Position numbers and translations under genes: made by a program
NCBI GenBank assembly: GCA_028065135.1
Contig: JAPTWR010000001.1
Span: forward strand, 32,655 to 96,654
Origin: Acidithiobacillus sp.
GTDB taxonomy: Bacteria; Pseudomonadota; Gammaproteobacteria; Acidithiobacillales; Acidithiobacillaceae
Direction: 5' to 3'
DNA: 64,000 nt
In this document: piece by piece, positions 46,879 through 56,657 of the stretch
How positions within the stretch are numbered: position 1 is the stretch's first letter
Layout of the letters: every line of letters begins with the position of its first letter
The notes under the pieces: generated by a model
Database searches by the model: none
What the model was told of the DNA's origin: nothing
The model's input: the letters and a program-made list of their open reading frames with translations, nothing else

Positions 46879-47466
46879 TCAGCGCAGACCGCGGCTCCCC
46901 GGTTTAACGGGCGTCCCGCCAGCGGCGCAGAGGGGACAATCAGCGGCTTCCCAGGTACGTACCGGGAGCCGTAATAGCGGAAAAAATGGTACCCCGGAAA
47001 AATCACTGAATCCTGGACTGCGGTCAATAATTGCCGATGCCGCCAACACTTGCCCACCTGCTGCGCTAATGGCCGCCAAACATTCCCGCGTCGAGCCACC
47101 AGTCGTCGTAATATCTTCAACCACCAACACGCCTTCGCCTGGCGCCAACGCAAAGCCCCGACGCAGCACCATCTGTCCGGCTTCCCGCTCGGTAAACAGG
47201 CTGCGGACCCCCAGCGCGCGAGCACATTCGTAGGACACCAGAACCGCTCCCATGGCCGGCCCTACGACACAGGAAATGCGCTGCCGCAGATCATCAGGAA
47301 TACCCGCCACCATCGCCGCGCACAGTCGCGCCGCGTGCCCAGAATGTTGCAGCACCTTGGCCGACTGCAGATAGGTATCACTATGCAGCCCGGAGGATAG
47401 CAGGAAGTGTCCCTGGAGCAGCGCCCCGTCTTCTTTGTACAACGCCACCACTTCGTCTGCAGTCAC
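46879..47466 (-). CDS. pyrE: Orotate phosphoribosyltransferase
   Basis: A 195-residue cytosolic enzyme making OMP from orotate and PRPP. The PRPP-binding motif VLVVEDITTTGGST and the N-terminal FLLSSGLHSDTYLQSAKVL (substrate loop) are clear. The GTG start at 47464-47466 has GGAG about 11 bases upstream. pyrF lies 66 bases upstream on the same strand, so these two consecutive pathway steps are probably expressed together. Confidence 0.93.
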   Translation of the reverse strand: MTADEVVALYKEDGALLQGHFLLSSGLHSDTYLQSAKVLQHSGHAARLCAAMVAGIPDDLRQRISCVVGPAMGAVLVSYECARALGVRSLFTEREAGQMVLRRGFALAPGEGVLVVEDITTTGGSTRECLAAISAAGGQVLAASAIIDRSPGFSDFSGVPFFPLLRLPVRTWEAADCPLCAAGGTPVKPGSRGLR

Positions 47467-47532
47467 AGTGATTTCTTCTCCATGATCGATGTTATGCGGG
47501 CACAGCCTTTACCACCTTTTTCATTCAGCATG

Positions 47533-48258
47533 TTACTCTGATTTCCGCGGGTCGACGGGATCCCCTGCCAACTCACTCAATATCCGGCTAAGGGCCCGGG
47601 CCGGATCTTCGGCAGCGGTGATAGGTCTGCCCACCACGAGGAAGTCCGCTCCCGCCGCCACTGCCGCCGCGGGCGCCATAATACGTCTCTGGTCATCCCC
47701 CGCATCCTGTGCGGGACGAATCCCAGGAGTCACACGCAGAAGTTCAGGCACGGCCACCCGTAGACGACCTGCCTCCAACGCGGAGCAGACGATGCCATCC
47801 AAGGCACATTCTGCCGCAAGTGTTGCCAAACGCTCAACTTGATCCTCCACCGAGCTGTTGACGCCAACTTCGCGTAAAGTGGCGTCGTTCATGCTCGTGA
47901 GCACCGTCACCGCAACCAAGAGAGTCCGCTGTGTCCCACCAGCGGCGGCGTTCACTGCTTCCCGTGCAGCGCGCAGCATGCTACTACCACCACTCGCATG
48001 TACGTTGAGCATCCACACGCCGAGACTCGCCGCCGTCCTGCAAGCCTTGGCGACGGTTTGCGGAATATCGTGAAATTTGAGGTCAAGAAATACGTCAAAT
48101 CCTCGCTCCTGCAGACGCCCCACAATGGCGGGGCCGCAGGCGGTAAAGAGTTCCTTACCAACCTTGACCCGACATGCGGCAGGATCAAGCCGATCCACCA
48201 AAATCAAGGCGTCGCGTTCGTTCGCGTAATCCAGCGCGACAATGAGCGGTGAAATCAC
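47533..48258 (-). CDS. pyrF: Orotidine 5'-phosphate decarboxylase
   Basis: A 241-residue TIM-barrel enzyme making UMP. The catalytic Asp-Lys-Asp array is in [13 protein letters not shown], and [14 protein letters not shown] binds the phosphate. GTG at 48256-48258, with TGGAGG upstream, gives [13 protein letters not shown]; a longer open frame upstream lacks support. The start overlaps the lapB stop as GTGA. Confidence 0.95.
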   Translation of the reverse strand: MISPLIVALDYANERDALILVDRLDPAACRVKVGKELFTACGPAIVGRLQERGFDVFLDLKFHDIPQTVAKACRTAASLGVWMLNVHASGGSSMLRAAREAVNAAAGGTQRTLLVAVTVLTSMNDATLREVGVNSSVEDQVERLATLAAECALDGIVCSALEAGRLRVAVPELLRVTPGIRPAQDAGDDQRRIMAPAAAVAAGADFLVVGRPITAAEDPARALSRILSELAGDPVDPRKSE

Positions 48259-49403
48259 AAAGCATACCCTCCAGAAAAGGTTCCCCACTGACGGCAGCTA
48301 GGGCAGCGCCAATAGTACTGAGGACTTTGATAACCACAGGACTGGCAATAAAAAACTGCCGGCTCCACCGCCAGTCTTCTCACCGCTACTGCCATAACTG
48401 GGTACAACGCAGGCTCTGGCGCATCGGGATCCAATTCCAGCAAAACCTGCATCACTCGCATATCTGGCTGCCGCAACAGAACATGTCTTAAATATGCCGT
48501 CGCCGCAGGGGTTCCTTCAACCACCTGCAAGGCATGCGCCAGAAGCTTTACGGCCAGCGGCGAATTGCACATCTTCAACAGGCGCTCTCGCGTTACCTGC
48601 ACATCCGTGTCGTTCGCAGCATATCGTAAAACGCTCAGAAAGGGTTGCAAAATAAGCAGAACCACAGACTCTACCGGGGAATCAAGGAGTTTTTCCCAAA
48701 GGCTTAGCGCAGCACCCCAGTCCTGCCGATCGAAGGCGATGCGTCCGCCAATCACCAAGGCCCGCGGATTTTCTGGGTCTTCCTTGCGGGCCAATTCCAA
48801 AAAAACCTTTGCCTGCTTTGCCTCTCCTGCGAGCAGCGATTGCTCGGCCAGTTCACCATAGAGCATGGCGATCACGGGACGCTGGCCACGCGCCCCTGCT
48901 TTAGATAAGCGCTGACGAACCGCGATAGACTGCATCCATTCACTGCCCAGTTCGTACAGTTCGGCAAGCGTGGCAAGGCCCTCTAGATGATCAGGTTGAC
49001 GATCCAGTAACTCTTTAAGGATGGATTCCGCTCGATCAAGGATCCCCGCCTTGAGGTAATCCTGGGCGATCTCGAAAAGCACGCTTTGCCGCAAATCGGG
49101 CGCCAGTGCTGGCTGCTCAAGAAGGTGCTGATGTACCCGCAAGGCACGTTCCAGTTCTCCGCGCCGCCGAAAGAGGCGCCCTAGGGCGAGCAAAATATCA
49201 ACACTCTCCGGGTGTTGCCGTAACGCATCCAAAAAAACTTCTACCGCTTCATCATTGCGCTCACTGAGAAGATGGTTGAGTCCCTGAATATAAATTTCGG
49301 GAATCGTGTCAGAGGTACCCAACGCAGATTTTCTGTAAGAGGTAATCCGACCAACCCATACACCCAGAGCAATCGCCACAAGCAAAACGAGGGCGACAAG
49401 CAT
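48255..49403 (-). CDS. lapB: LapB (YciM) lipopolysaccharide assembly protein
   Basis: A 382-residue inner-membrane protein with one N-terminal TM ([18 protein letters not shown]), about nine TPR helices and a C-terminal rubredoxin-like zinc/iron site with Cys353, Cys356, Cys367 and Cys370 (CQSC, CPSC). LapB works with FtsH to control LpxC and so LPS levels; HflKC at 14 kb also acts on FtsH. The ATG at 49403 aligns with E. coli; the frame runs back to a TTG at 49422-49424 next to the ihfB stop, a possible alternative. The order rpsA-ihfB-lapB-pyrF is the E. coli order. Confidence 0.92.
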   Translation of the reverse strand: MLVALVLLVAIALGVWVGRITSYRKSALGTSDTIPEIYIQGLNHLLSERNDEAVEVFLDALRQHPESVDILLALGRLFRRRGELERALRVHQHLLEQPALAPDLRQSVLFEIAQDYLKAGILDRAESILKELLDRQPDHLEGLATLAELYELGSEWMQSIAVRQRLSKAGARGQRPVIAMLYGELAEQSLLAGEAKQAKVFLELARKEDPENPRALVIGGRIAFDRQDWGAALSLWEKLLDSPVESVVLLILQPFLSVLRYAANDTDVQVTRERLLKMCNSPLAVKLLAHALQVVEGTPAATAYLRHVLLRQPDMRVMQVLLELDPDAPEPALYPVMAVAVRRLAVEPAVFYCQSCGYQSPQYYWRCPSCRQWGTFSGGYAL

Positions 49404-49424
49404 ATCCACGCCAGAGGCCGTCAA

Positions 49425-49730
49425 TTAGACCTTGCCACCCACGACCACTTCAGGATAATCAACCTGCTCACGAAGTTCCTTACCTGGTTTGAAATGCGGA
49501 ACCCGTTTTTCGGGCACCAGCACAGGCTCTCCCGTTTTCGGATTACGCCCCTGCTTGGTAGGACGCACATGCATGGAAAAACTTCCAAAACCACGAATTT
49601 CAATGCGTTCACCCTCAGCCAACGCATCGCTCAGATAATCGAGCATCTGGCGGGTAGCCATTTCAATATCACGCACACTCAGATGCGGATATTGTGCACT
49701 GATGTTTTTGATCAATTCTGATTTAGTCAT
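49425..49730 (-). CDS. ihfB: Integration host factor beta subunit
   Basis: A 101-residue DNA-bending protein pairing with IhfA. HU/IHF fold with [15 protein letters not shown] and the DNA-inserting arm [16 protein letters not shown] whose Pro kinks DNA. N-terminus [17 protein letters not shown] is IhfB-like rather than HU. It follows rpsA as in E. coli. Confidence 0.95.
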   Translation of the reverse strand: MTKSELIKNISAQYPHLSVRDIEMATRQMLDYLSDALAEGERIEIRGFGSFSMHVRPTKQGRNPKTGEPVLVPEKRVPHFKPGKELREQVDYPEVVVGGKV

Positions 49731-49844
49731 AGTTTATTAGCTTCTTAACAAAGAAATGGTGAACTGACAGGGTATTGCAAAATTAAACAAACAAGCGGCA
49801 GGTTGACGCTCCAGAAAACGCCCTCACCTGACGCCACCTCATTC

Positions 49845-49889
49845 ACCCTCCCCTCCCGACCAACATCAAGACCGGGAGGGGGAGAGGGT
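49845..49889 (-). other. GC-rich hairpin after rpsA
   Basis: An imperfect inverted repeat of CCCTCCCCTCCCG type pairs with CGGGAGGGGGAGAGGG about a 14-base loop, just after the rpsA stop. No T-run follows on the minus strand, so it may protect the rpsA mRNA 3' end or partly terminate before ihfB. Confidence 0.45.
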
Positions 49890-49894
49890 CGCTC

Positions 49895-51601
49895 TTAACT
49901 ATCTTCTTCCTGCTTACGCTTGAGCTGTTCTTTAATCAGATCGCCCAGACTGGTGGTGCCCGTCGCTGCACTACGCGCATATTGCTGCACCGCGGCCGCC
50001 TGGTCTTCCTGAGAAACAGCCGTATCATGCGCCTTGGTGCTGAGGGTCAAGGTGCGGTTCTTGCGATCGACCATCGCAATGGCGACCTCGATTTTATCCC
50101 CGGCGGCCAAGGTCTGACCACGGCCCAACTCGCGCTGGGGGAGGAATCCTTCGACGCCTTCACCAAGACGGATTTCGGCGCCGCGGCCATCCACCGAGAT
50201 GACTTCACCTTCGACCAGGGCGCCCTTTTCATTGGCCACCACAAACTGGATGAACGGATCGGTTTCCATCTGCTTGATACCAAGGCTGATACGCTCCCGC
50301 TCCGGGTCGATGCTCAGGACAACCGCATCCAACGTATCCCCCTTTTTGAAATCCCGCACGGCTTCCTCGCCGGTACGATCCCAGGCCAGATCGGACAAGT
50401 GGATCAGTCCGTCGATACCGCCATCCAGACCGACAAACACACCGAAATCGGTAATGCTCTTGATCTGACCGGAAACACGATCGCCCTTCTGGAAGTTCTG
50501 CGCGAAGTCGTCCCAGGGGTTGGGCAGACACTGCTTGATGCCCAGCGAAATACGGCGACGCTCTTCGTCGATATCGAGGATCATCACTTCAACTTCCTGA
50601 CCTACGTGCAACGCTTTGGCCGGATTTATGTTTTTGTTGGTCCAATCGATTTCGGAAACATGCACCAGGCCTTCGACACCTTCTTCGATTTCGACGAACG
50701 CGCCATAATCCGTAACGTTGGTGACCTTACCGAAAATACGGGTGGCCTCCGGATAACGGCGGGCGATATCGCGCCAAGGATCTTCGCCCAACTGCTTCAT
50801 ACCAAGAGAGATACGGCCGCGCTCGCGGTCGAACTTGAGGACCAGGACACGCACTTCGCCGCCCACGGTAACCACCTCGCTGGGATGTTTGACCCGACGC
50901 CAGCCCATATCGGTGATATGCAGCAGGCCGTCGATACCACCGAGGTCGATGAACGCACCGTAATCGGTAAGATTTTTGACCACGCCCTCCAGGATGGCGC
51001 CTTCCTGAATGCTTTCCAACAGTGCGCCACGTTCCACACTTTGTTCCTGCTCGACCACCGCGCGGCGGGAAACCACCACATTGTTGCGCTTACGGTCCAG
51101 CTTGATGATCTTCATCTCCAGGTCTTTGCCTTCGAGATAGGCGACATCCCGTACCGGACGCACATCAACCAGGGAGCCAGGCAGGAAGGCACGCACACCG
51201 TCGACGCTGACCGTAAAACCACCCTTTACCTTGCCGGTAAGGAAGCCATGCACCACCGCGTTGTCGTTGAAGGATTTTTCCAGATCGACCCAAGTCTTGG
51301 CGCGGCGAGCCTTTTCACGGGAAAGGCGGGTCTCGCCCATGCCGTCTTCCACCAACTCCAGACAAACCTCTACCGAGTCGCCGACCTTCACCTCTATCTC
51401 CCCTTCCGCATTGCGGAACTGTTCGGCGGGGATCGGTCCTTCAGACTTGAGACCCACATCGACGATGACAAAGTCGTTATCGACGCGCGTCACGATGCCG
51501 GTAAGCAACTCGCCAGGTTTGAGGCCCTGGGTGCTCTGGCTTTCTTCAAACATCTCGGCAAAACTGGGTTCAACAAGCATTTCAGCGTTAGGGGTGGTCA
51601 T
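49895..51601 (-). CDS. rpsA: 30S ribosomal protein S1
   Basis: A 568-residue S1 with six OB-fold repeats. The first two bind the ribosome ([21 protein letters not shown]), and repeats 3-6 each carry the [16 protein letters not shown] strand and HxSx-like loop ([20 protein letters not shown]). It recruits structured and weak-SD mRNAs. As often for rpsA, its own ribosome-binding site is weak, a setting for autogenous control. It follows cmk. Confidence 0.97.
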   Translation of the reverse strand: MTTPNAEMLVEPSFAEMFEESQSTQGLKPGELLTGIVTRVDNDFVIVDVGLKSEGPIPAEQFRNAEGEIEVKVGDSVEVCLELVEDGMGETRLSREKARRAKTWVDLEKSFNDNAVVHGFLTGKVKGGFTVSVDGVRAFLPGSLVDVRPVRDVAYLEGKDLEMKIIKLDRKRNNVVVSRRAVVEQEQSVERGALLESIQEGAILEGVVKNLTDYGAFIDLGGIDGLLHITDMGWRRVKHPSEVVTVGGEVRVLVLKFDRERGRISLGMKQLGEDPWRDIARRYPEATRIFGKVTNVTDYGAFVEIEEGVEGLVHVSEIDWTNKNINPAKALHVGQEVEVMILDIDEERRRISLGIKQCLPNPWDDFAQNFQKGDRVSGQIKSITDFGVFVGLDGGIDGLIHLSDLAWDRTGEEAVRDFKKGDTLDAVVLSIDPERERISLGIKQMETDPFIQFVVANEKGALVEGEVISVDGRGAEIRLGEGVEGFLPQRELGRGQTLAAGDKIEVAIAMVDRKNRTLTLSTKAHDTAVSQEDQAAAVQQYARSAATGTTSLGDLIKEQLKRKQEEDS

Positions 51602-51618
51602 AAATTTCAGTAGGCCTC

Positions 51619-51624
51619 ATTATA
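51619..51624 (-). promoter_or_regulatory. Candidate -10 box of an internal rpsA promoter
   Basis: A perfect TATAAT on the minus strand lies 18 bases upstream of the rpsA start in the 78-base gap after cmk. No good -35 is seen, so it is tentative; rpsA having its own promoter(s) is known in E. coli. Confidence 0.35.
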
Positions 51625-51679
51625 CCGGGTACGCCATGGGCGCCCCTTGAATCACTGCTCGATGCCATAAATGGCGGTT

Positions 51680-52360
51680 TCAATTTTCCTGCAAAGCCGA
51701 TTGAACCCAGCTTTGCAGGACCCTGTATGTGTCGGAAACACTTTGTTCACTGGTATCCAGGAGGCGCGCATCGGGCGCGGGCCGGAGCGGTGCCACGCTA
51801 CGCTGCTGATCCCGGGCATCGCGTTCCGCAATTTCCGCCACAACTGTGGCGAGACTAGCACTAATACCCTGTTCCATCAACTGATTCAGACGCCGTTTGC
51901 CCCGTTCTTCGGCCCTGGCGGTCAGAAATACCTTGAGCGGTGCGTTCGGGAAAACCACGGTCCCCATATCTCGACCATCGGCTACCAATCCCGGCGCCTG
52001 GCAAAAATCCCGCTGACGCTGCAATAAGGCCGCTCGCACCGCAGGAATGGCAGCAATCTGAGAAGTCAGGGCACTGATTTCTGGGCTGCGGATTTCCGCA
52101 TCGACCAGTTCTCCCGCGAGCAGAACATGTGTTTCGTCGGCGCCCCCTCGAAAGCTCAGGGGCAACGTGCGCGCCAGTTCGGATAAAGCCACGGCGTTGT
52201 CCGCAGACAGCCCGGCACGCTGTGCCGCCAGCGCCAACGTCCGATAAATAGCACCACTGTCCAAAAGATGCCAACCCAGATCACGGGCCAAAAGACGGCT
52301 CAGCGTGCCCTTACCAACCCCGCCGGGACCATCCAATGTGATGACGGGAATACCACTCAT
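51680..52360 (-). CDS. cmk: Cytidylate kinase
   Basis: A 226-residue (d)CMP kinase. P-loop GPGGVGKGT, LDSGAIYRTLALAA, and the phosphate-binding DGRDMGTVVFPNA are diagnostic of Cmk. It starts on an ATGA overlap with aroA and precedes rpsA, the usual arrangement in proteobacteria. Confidence 0.96.
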   Translation of the reverse strand: MSGIPVITLDGPGGVGKGTLSRLLARDLGWHLLDSGAIYRTLALAAQRAGLSADNAVALSELARTLPLSFRGGADETHVLLAGELVDAEIRSPEISALTSQIAAIPAVRAALLQRQRDFCQAPGLVADGRDMGTVVFPNAPLKVFLTARAEERGKRRLNQLMEQGISASLATVVAEIAERDARDQQRSVAPLRPAPDARLLDTSEQSVSDTYRVLQSWVQSALQEN

Positions 52361-53658
52361 GCGCTCACCACCTCCAGCAGCAGCCCGGCTTGATGCGCCA
52401 GAGCGGGAAAACTTGGAAAAGACGTAGCCACATTGGCGCAGTCGAGGATTTCGATATCACCTTGCGCCACCAGTGCCGCCATAGCGAAGGCCATCGCGAT
52501 ACGATGATCCCCCTGACTGTTTATACGACCACCCTGTAGAAGCGATCCGTTGATAATGGCCCCATCCGCGCGTTCCTCTACAATAACACCCATTGCACGC
52601 AGGCCACTAGCCATCACCGCAATACGATCGCTTTCCTTCACACGGAGCTCTTCAGCGCCGGTAATCACGGTCTGCCCCTTAGCACACGCCGCGGCGATGA
52701 ACAGCGCAGGAAATTCATCAATAGCCAGCGGTACCAGATGGGCAGGAATGGCAATGCCCTGCAACTGCGCATAGCGAACGCGGATATCGGCAACCGGCTC
52801 ACCGCCCACTACGCGCAGCGCGGTGAGATCAATCCGGGCGCCCATACGGGTGAGGATTTCAATGATGCCGGTGCGCGTCGGATTGATACCTACACCTTCC
52901 AGGGTGAGATCGGAACCCGGCGCGATGGTGGCGCCGAGCAGGAAGAACGCTGCCGAAGAAATATCGCCCGGCACCTGCAGCGACTGCCCGTGCAACTGGC
53001 CACCGCTGCGCAGACAGGCGCGTGGACCCTGACGCTCCACCGGGTAGCCGAAACCTTGCAGCATCCGCTCGCTGTGATCACGGGTGGGCGCGGGTTCCGT
53101 CACGCAGGTCTGACCTTCGGCATACAACCCCGCCAGCAGGATGGCGGATTTGACTTGGGCACTGGCCATCGGCAGGGCATAGTCGATGCCGTGCAGGGGT
53201 CGCCCGTGAATCTGCAAGGGCGCCTTACCGTCCTGGGCGGCAATTTCCGCGCCCATGGCGGCCAATGGCCTTAACACCCGACCCATAGGCCGCTGCTGCA
53301 GACTGGCATCACCTATCAGAGTACTCGGGAAATTTTGACCGGCCAACACACCTGCCAGGAGACGCATTGCCGTACCGGAGTTCCCGCAATCCAATGGTAC
53401 ACCGGGCGCCCGTAATCCATATAGACCGACACCTTGTATACGCAAGTGCCCGCGATCCGGTCCTTGCATCTCTACGCCCATGGTGCGAAAGGCGGCGATA
53501 GTAGCGAGCACATCGGCACCTTCCAGCAGTCCCTCTACTTCCGTCACCCCTTCAGCAAGCGCACCAAGAATAACAGCGCGATGGGAAATGGATTTGTCGC
53601 CGGGGACCGGGAAACGACCTTTGAGTTGACTGCCGGGATGGACGAGATATCGGGTCAT
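52357..53658 (-). CDS. aroA: EPSP synthase (3-phosphoshikimate 1-carboxyvinyltransferase)
   Basis: A 433-residue enzyme making EPSP from shikimate-3-phosphate and PEP. VPGDKSISHRAVILGALAEG is the N-terminal S3P/PEP-binding motif, LDCGNSGTAMRLLAGVLAG follows, and ELRVKESDRIAVMASGLRAMG is in the C-terminal half. The AlphaGly-Ala ratio around GNSGTAMR is the glyphosate-sensitive class I or II pattern; I do not sort it further. It overlaps cmk by ATGA and follows tyrA at three bases. Confidence 0.96.
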   Translation of the reverse strand: MTRYLVHPGSQLKGRFPVPGDKSISHRAVILGALAEGVTEVEGLLEGADVLATIAAFRTMGVEMQGPDRGHLRIQGVGLYGLRAPGVPLDCGNSGTAMRLLAGVLAGQNFPSTLIGDASLQQRPMGRVLRPLAAMGAEIAAQDGKAPLQIHGRPLHGIDYALPMASAQVKSAILLAGLYAEGQTCVTEPAPTRDHSERMLQGFGYPVERQGPRACLRSGGQLHGQSLQVPGDISSAAFFLLGATIAPGSDLTLEGVGINPTRTGIIEILTRMGARIDLTALRVVGGEPVADIRVRYAQLQGIAIPAHLVPLAIDEFPALFIAAACAKGQTVITGAEELRVKESDRIAVMASGLRAMGVIVEERADGAIINGSLLQGGRINSQGDHRIAMAFAMAALVAQGDIEILDCANVATSFPSFPALAHQAGLLLEVVSA

Positions 53659-53661
53659 GAT

Positions 53662-54537
53662 TCAGGGATGCACCGGAGGAAATTGAAATTGTTGACGACA
53701 ATCGCGACCGCGCTCCAGCAGGGCTCGCAGGGCGCTCCTGTCACTCCCTGCGAGTATCTGCTCGACATTGCCGAGGGTTTTTTGCAAAGCTTGCAGATGC
53801 TGTCCGATGATTGCGCGATTCTCCCAAAGGATGGCTGCCCAGAGATCGGGGTCAGAGGCCGCTATTCGGGTAAAGTCGCGGAGCCCTCCGCCAGCAAGAT
53901 CACGCAGCGCAGGGGCCTGATCATCCAGGCCAGCCATGTAGGCAAAGGCGAGTAAGTGGGGCAAATGACTGGTCGCAGCCAGCGCTTGATCATGGGCCTC
54001 CGGCGTCATTTGCGAAACAGTCGCACCGAGGCCCTGCCAAAAGCCGCTTAAAGCGTCTACCGCATTAGGCGCCTGTCCCGGCAACGGCGTCAGGATGACA
54101 CGCGTCCCTTGATAAAGGCTCTCCCGCGCCGCTGCAAATCCGGCTTTTTCTCCGCCAACCACGGGATGCCCGGCGATGAAGCGATCTCCCAGCAACTGAT
54201 GACCCAATTGCGCTATCGGAGCTTTGATGCTGGCGACGTCGCTGACCAACACCTCTGCAGATATATGACGCGCCAATTCCGGCAACTGCTGCAAGATGAT
54301 TTGCGGAGGGGTAGCCAGCAGGACCAGGTCGGCATCTCGCAGCGCCGATTTCAACTGATGGGTCAGACTGATCCGCCATTGCTTCGCCGCAGGTTCCATG
54401 CGCTGAACCGCCGCCGCATCTGCGACCACCCCCACCAGCGATCCAGCGAACCCCCTGCTGCGCAGAGCTTTAGCGACGCTCCCGCCCATGAGGCCAAGGC
54501 CGACAATAATGATGCGCTGGAAAGGCGTGTCTGACAT
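53662..54537 (-). CDS. tyrA: Prephenate (arogenate) dehydrogenase
   Basis: A 291-residue NAD(P)-dependent dehydrogenase of tyrosine synthesis. The nucleotide fold IIIVGLGLMGGSVAKALRSRG is at the N-terminus, and FIAGHPVVGGEKAG with the catalytic His lies near the middle, with SHLPHLLAFA later. There is no fused chorismate mutase or EPSP synthase domain. The ATG at 54535-54537 is one base after the aroF stop; the frame opens earlier but inside aroF. It may use prephenate or arogenate. Confidence 0.92.
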   Translation of the reverse strand: MSDTPFQRIIIVGLGLMGGSVAKALRSRGFAGSLVGVVADAAAVQRMEPAAKQWRISLTHQLKSALRDADLVLLATPPQIILQQLPELARHISAEVLVSDVASIKAPIAQLGHQLLGDRFIAGHPVVGGEKAGFAAARESLYQGTRVILTPLPGQAPNAVDALSGFWQGLGATVSQMTPEAHDQALAATSHLPHLLAFAYMAGLDDQAPALRDLAGGGLRDFTRIAASDPDLWAAILWENRAIIGQHLQALQKTLGNVEQILAGSDRSALRALLERGRDCRQQFQFPPVHP

Positions 54538-54538
54538 G

Positions 54539-55555
54539 CTAGAGTTCGCGACCGATGGCCTCGGCGATTCTACGCAAATCACCCATCAACGTCATGAGTT
54601 GCTGCGGACTCAAGGCCTGATCGGCATCGCACCAGGCTTCTTCGGGACAGGGATGCGACTCCACCAGCAAGCCATCCGCACCGGCGGCGATGGCGGCCTT
54701 GGACAATTGCGGTACGAGCCAGGCCTTGCCGCCAGCGTGACTGGGATCGACGATAACCGGCAAGTGCGTCTCCCGCTTAAGAACCGGAATAGCGGTGACG
54801 TCAAGGACATTACGATAGGCCGTCTCAAAGGTGCGAATACCGCGCTCGGCGAAGATAATCCGGTGATTGCCGTGAGCAGCGATATATTCAGCCGCCATGA
54901 GCCATTCCTTAATGGTGGCGCTCAGGCCGCGCTTGAGTATGATCGGCACATCCAGACGCCCGACCTCTTTGAGGAGATCGAAGTTCTGCATGTTGCGCGT
55001 GCCGATCTGAATGATGTCCACTCCTTTTTCGAGGAAAAGATCAATCTTGCGGACATCCATCAGTTCGGTGACGATGGGCAGACCGACCGCGTCGGCGGCG
55101 GACCGGAAATAATCCAGACCTTCATCGCCCACGCCTTGGAAGGTGTAGGGACTGGTGCGGGGTTTGAAAGCTCCGCCGCGCATCAGACGGCAGCCTGCCG
55201 CCTTGACGGCCTCCGCAGAGCTACGCATCTGCTCCGGTGTTTCGACCGAACAGGGGCCAGCGATCACTTGAATCTGCTTGCCACCGATGGGGATACCACG
55301 CACCTCGATCACCGTATCGGTGGATTTGAACTCGCGGCTCACGAGCTTGTAGGGCTTTAGAATAGGCATGACCTGTTCCACGGCGGGCAAGGATTCCAGC
55401 GCTCCCTCAGGCAACAACCGCTCATCTCCTAACAAACCGACCACGGTGCGCTCGGAACCGGTACTGACCATGGGCTGCAGGCCAAACTGGCGGATACGCT
55501 CCAGCAAGTGCTCCATCTGCTCTGCGGTAGCTTGTGGTTTAACAATGACGATCAT
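54539..55555 (-). CDS. aroF: DAHP synthase, type I-beta
   Basis: A 338-residue 3-deoxy-7-phosphoheptulonate synthase, first step of the shikimate pathway. Residues 1 to about 75 form an FL/ACT-like regulatory domain (MIVIVKPQATAEQMEHLLER), and the TIM barrel contains IAGPCSVETPEQM, GGAFKPRTSPYTFQG, KRGLSATIKEWLMAAEYI and the metal site VDPSHAGGK and ESHPCPEEAWCDADQAL. Type I-beta enzymes like this are common outside enterics. It follows hisC with four bases between them. Confidence 0.93.
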   Translation of the reverse strand: MIVIVKPQATAEQMEHLLERIRQFGLQPMVSTGSERTVVGLLGDERLLPEGALESLPAVEQVMPILKPYKLVSREFKSTDTVIEVRGIPIGGKQIQVIAGPCSVETPEQMRSSAEAVKAAGCRLMRGGAFKPRTSPYTFQGVGDEGLDYFRSAADAVGLPIVTELMDVRKIDLFLEKGVDIIQIGTRNMQNFDLLKEVGRLDVPIILKRGLSATIKEWLMAAEYIAAHGNHRIIFAERGIRTFETAYRNVLDVTAIPVLKRETHLPVIVDPSHAGGKAWLVPQLSKAAIAAGADGLLVESHPCPEEAWCDADQALSPQQLMTLMGDLRRIAEAIGREL

Positions 55556-55559
55556 GGGA

Positions 55560-56657
55560 TTACAGGACCTCGCCCAGCATTTTTAGAAAGCGTTGATTTT
55601 CCACCGGCAGGCCAACACTGACTCGCAGATGATCCGGCATGCCGTAAGGGGTCAACGGCCGGATGATCACACCCCGCTGCAACAGCGCGTCATAGACGCG
55701 CTGTCCACCCCCTGGTACGGCAAAGGCCGTAAAGTTGCCTGCAGGCGGCAAGATTGTCAATCCAAGATTATGTAATCCGTCGCGGAGGGTCACCATCCCC
55801 TGGTGATTGTTGGCCAAGGTAGCCCGCAGATGAGCGAGGTCCGTGAGCGCAGCGTGCGCTGCCACCTGCGCCAAGGTATTGACATTGAATGGCTGACGAA
55901 CCCGCTCCAGCACTGCTATCAGGTCGGGGTGGCCAATGCCGTAACCGCAACGCAGGCCTGCCAGCCCATAGGCCTTAGAAAAGGTCCGGGTAAGCATCAA
56001 ATTACCGAAGCGTCGCAGCCAGTGCTTACCGTCGGGATAATCCGCGGCATCCATCAGTTCCAGATAAGCCTCATCCAGCACCACCAGGGCATGCGAGGGT
56101 ACACTGTCGATGAAGGTCTCCAGCGCCGCCGCGGTAAGGTACGTACCCGTGGGATTATTGGGATTGGCGATAAAAACCAGCCGGGTTTGTGCGTTGAGCA
56201 GACCGGCCATGGCCTCCAGGTCATGACCGTAGTTCCGCGCCGGGGCAATCCGCACGGTCGCTCCACTCGCTTGCGCAGCAATGGCATAAGCAGCAAAGGC
56301 GTACTGTGAAACAATTACCTCGGTACCCGGCCCGGCAAAGGCGCGCACGGCAAACTCCACCACCTGATCGGAACCGTTGCCGAAGATAAATTGCCTGGGG
56401 TCCAGATCCAACTGACGCGCCAGCAACGCGCGTAACTCCGGCGCTGATCCCTCGGGATACAAGGCCAGGGTAGGCAGCGCCGCACGAATAGCCGCCAGCG
56501 CCATGGGACCCGGCCCCAACGGATTTTCATTGGAAGCCAGCTTGATGGCATCACGGATGCCCTGTTCCCGTTCCAGTTCCGCCAAGGGCTTACCCGGCTG
56601 ATAAGGACGCAAATCGGACACCCCCGCTGCCGCATATTCCAGATATTTATTGCACAT
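55560..56657 (-). CDS. hisC: Histidinol-phosphate/aromatic aminotransferase
   Basis: A 365-residue PLP-dependent class I aminotransferase of the HisH/HisC type. ASNENPLGPGP near the N-terminus, NPNNPTGTYL, and the PLP-Lys in RTFSKAYGLAGLRCGYGIG are diagnostic. Within an aromatic operon it may serve histidinol phosphate, phenylalanine/tyrosine or both. ATG at 56655-56657 overlaps the pheA stop as TAATG; an earlier in-frame start lacks support. Confidence 0.92.
   Translation of the reverse strand: MCNKYLEYAAAGVSDLRPYQPGKPLAELEREQGIRDAIKLASNENPLGPGPMALAAIRAALPTLALYPEGSAPELRALLARQLDLDPRQFIFGNGSDQVVEFAVRAFAGPGTEVIVSQYAFAAYAIAAQASGATVRIAPARNYGHDLEAMAGLLNAQTRLVFIANPNNPTGTYLTAAALETFIDSVPSHALVVLDEAYLELMDAADYPDGKHWLRRFGNLMLTRTFSKAYGLAGLRCGYGIGHPDLIAVLERVRQPFNVNTLAQVAAHAALTDLAHLRATLANNHQGMVTLRDGLHNLGLTILPPAGNFTAFAVPGGGQRVYDALLQRGVIIRPLTPYGMPDHLRVSVGLPVENQRFLKMLGEVL

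Noticed and set aside
49982..51613. 543-residue open frame on the plus strand opposite rpsA
   Set aside because: It is an antisense shadow of the S1 repeats with no family signature; the rpsA reading on the other strand is unambiguous.
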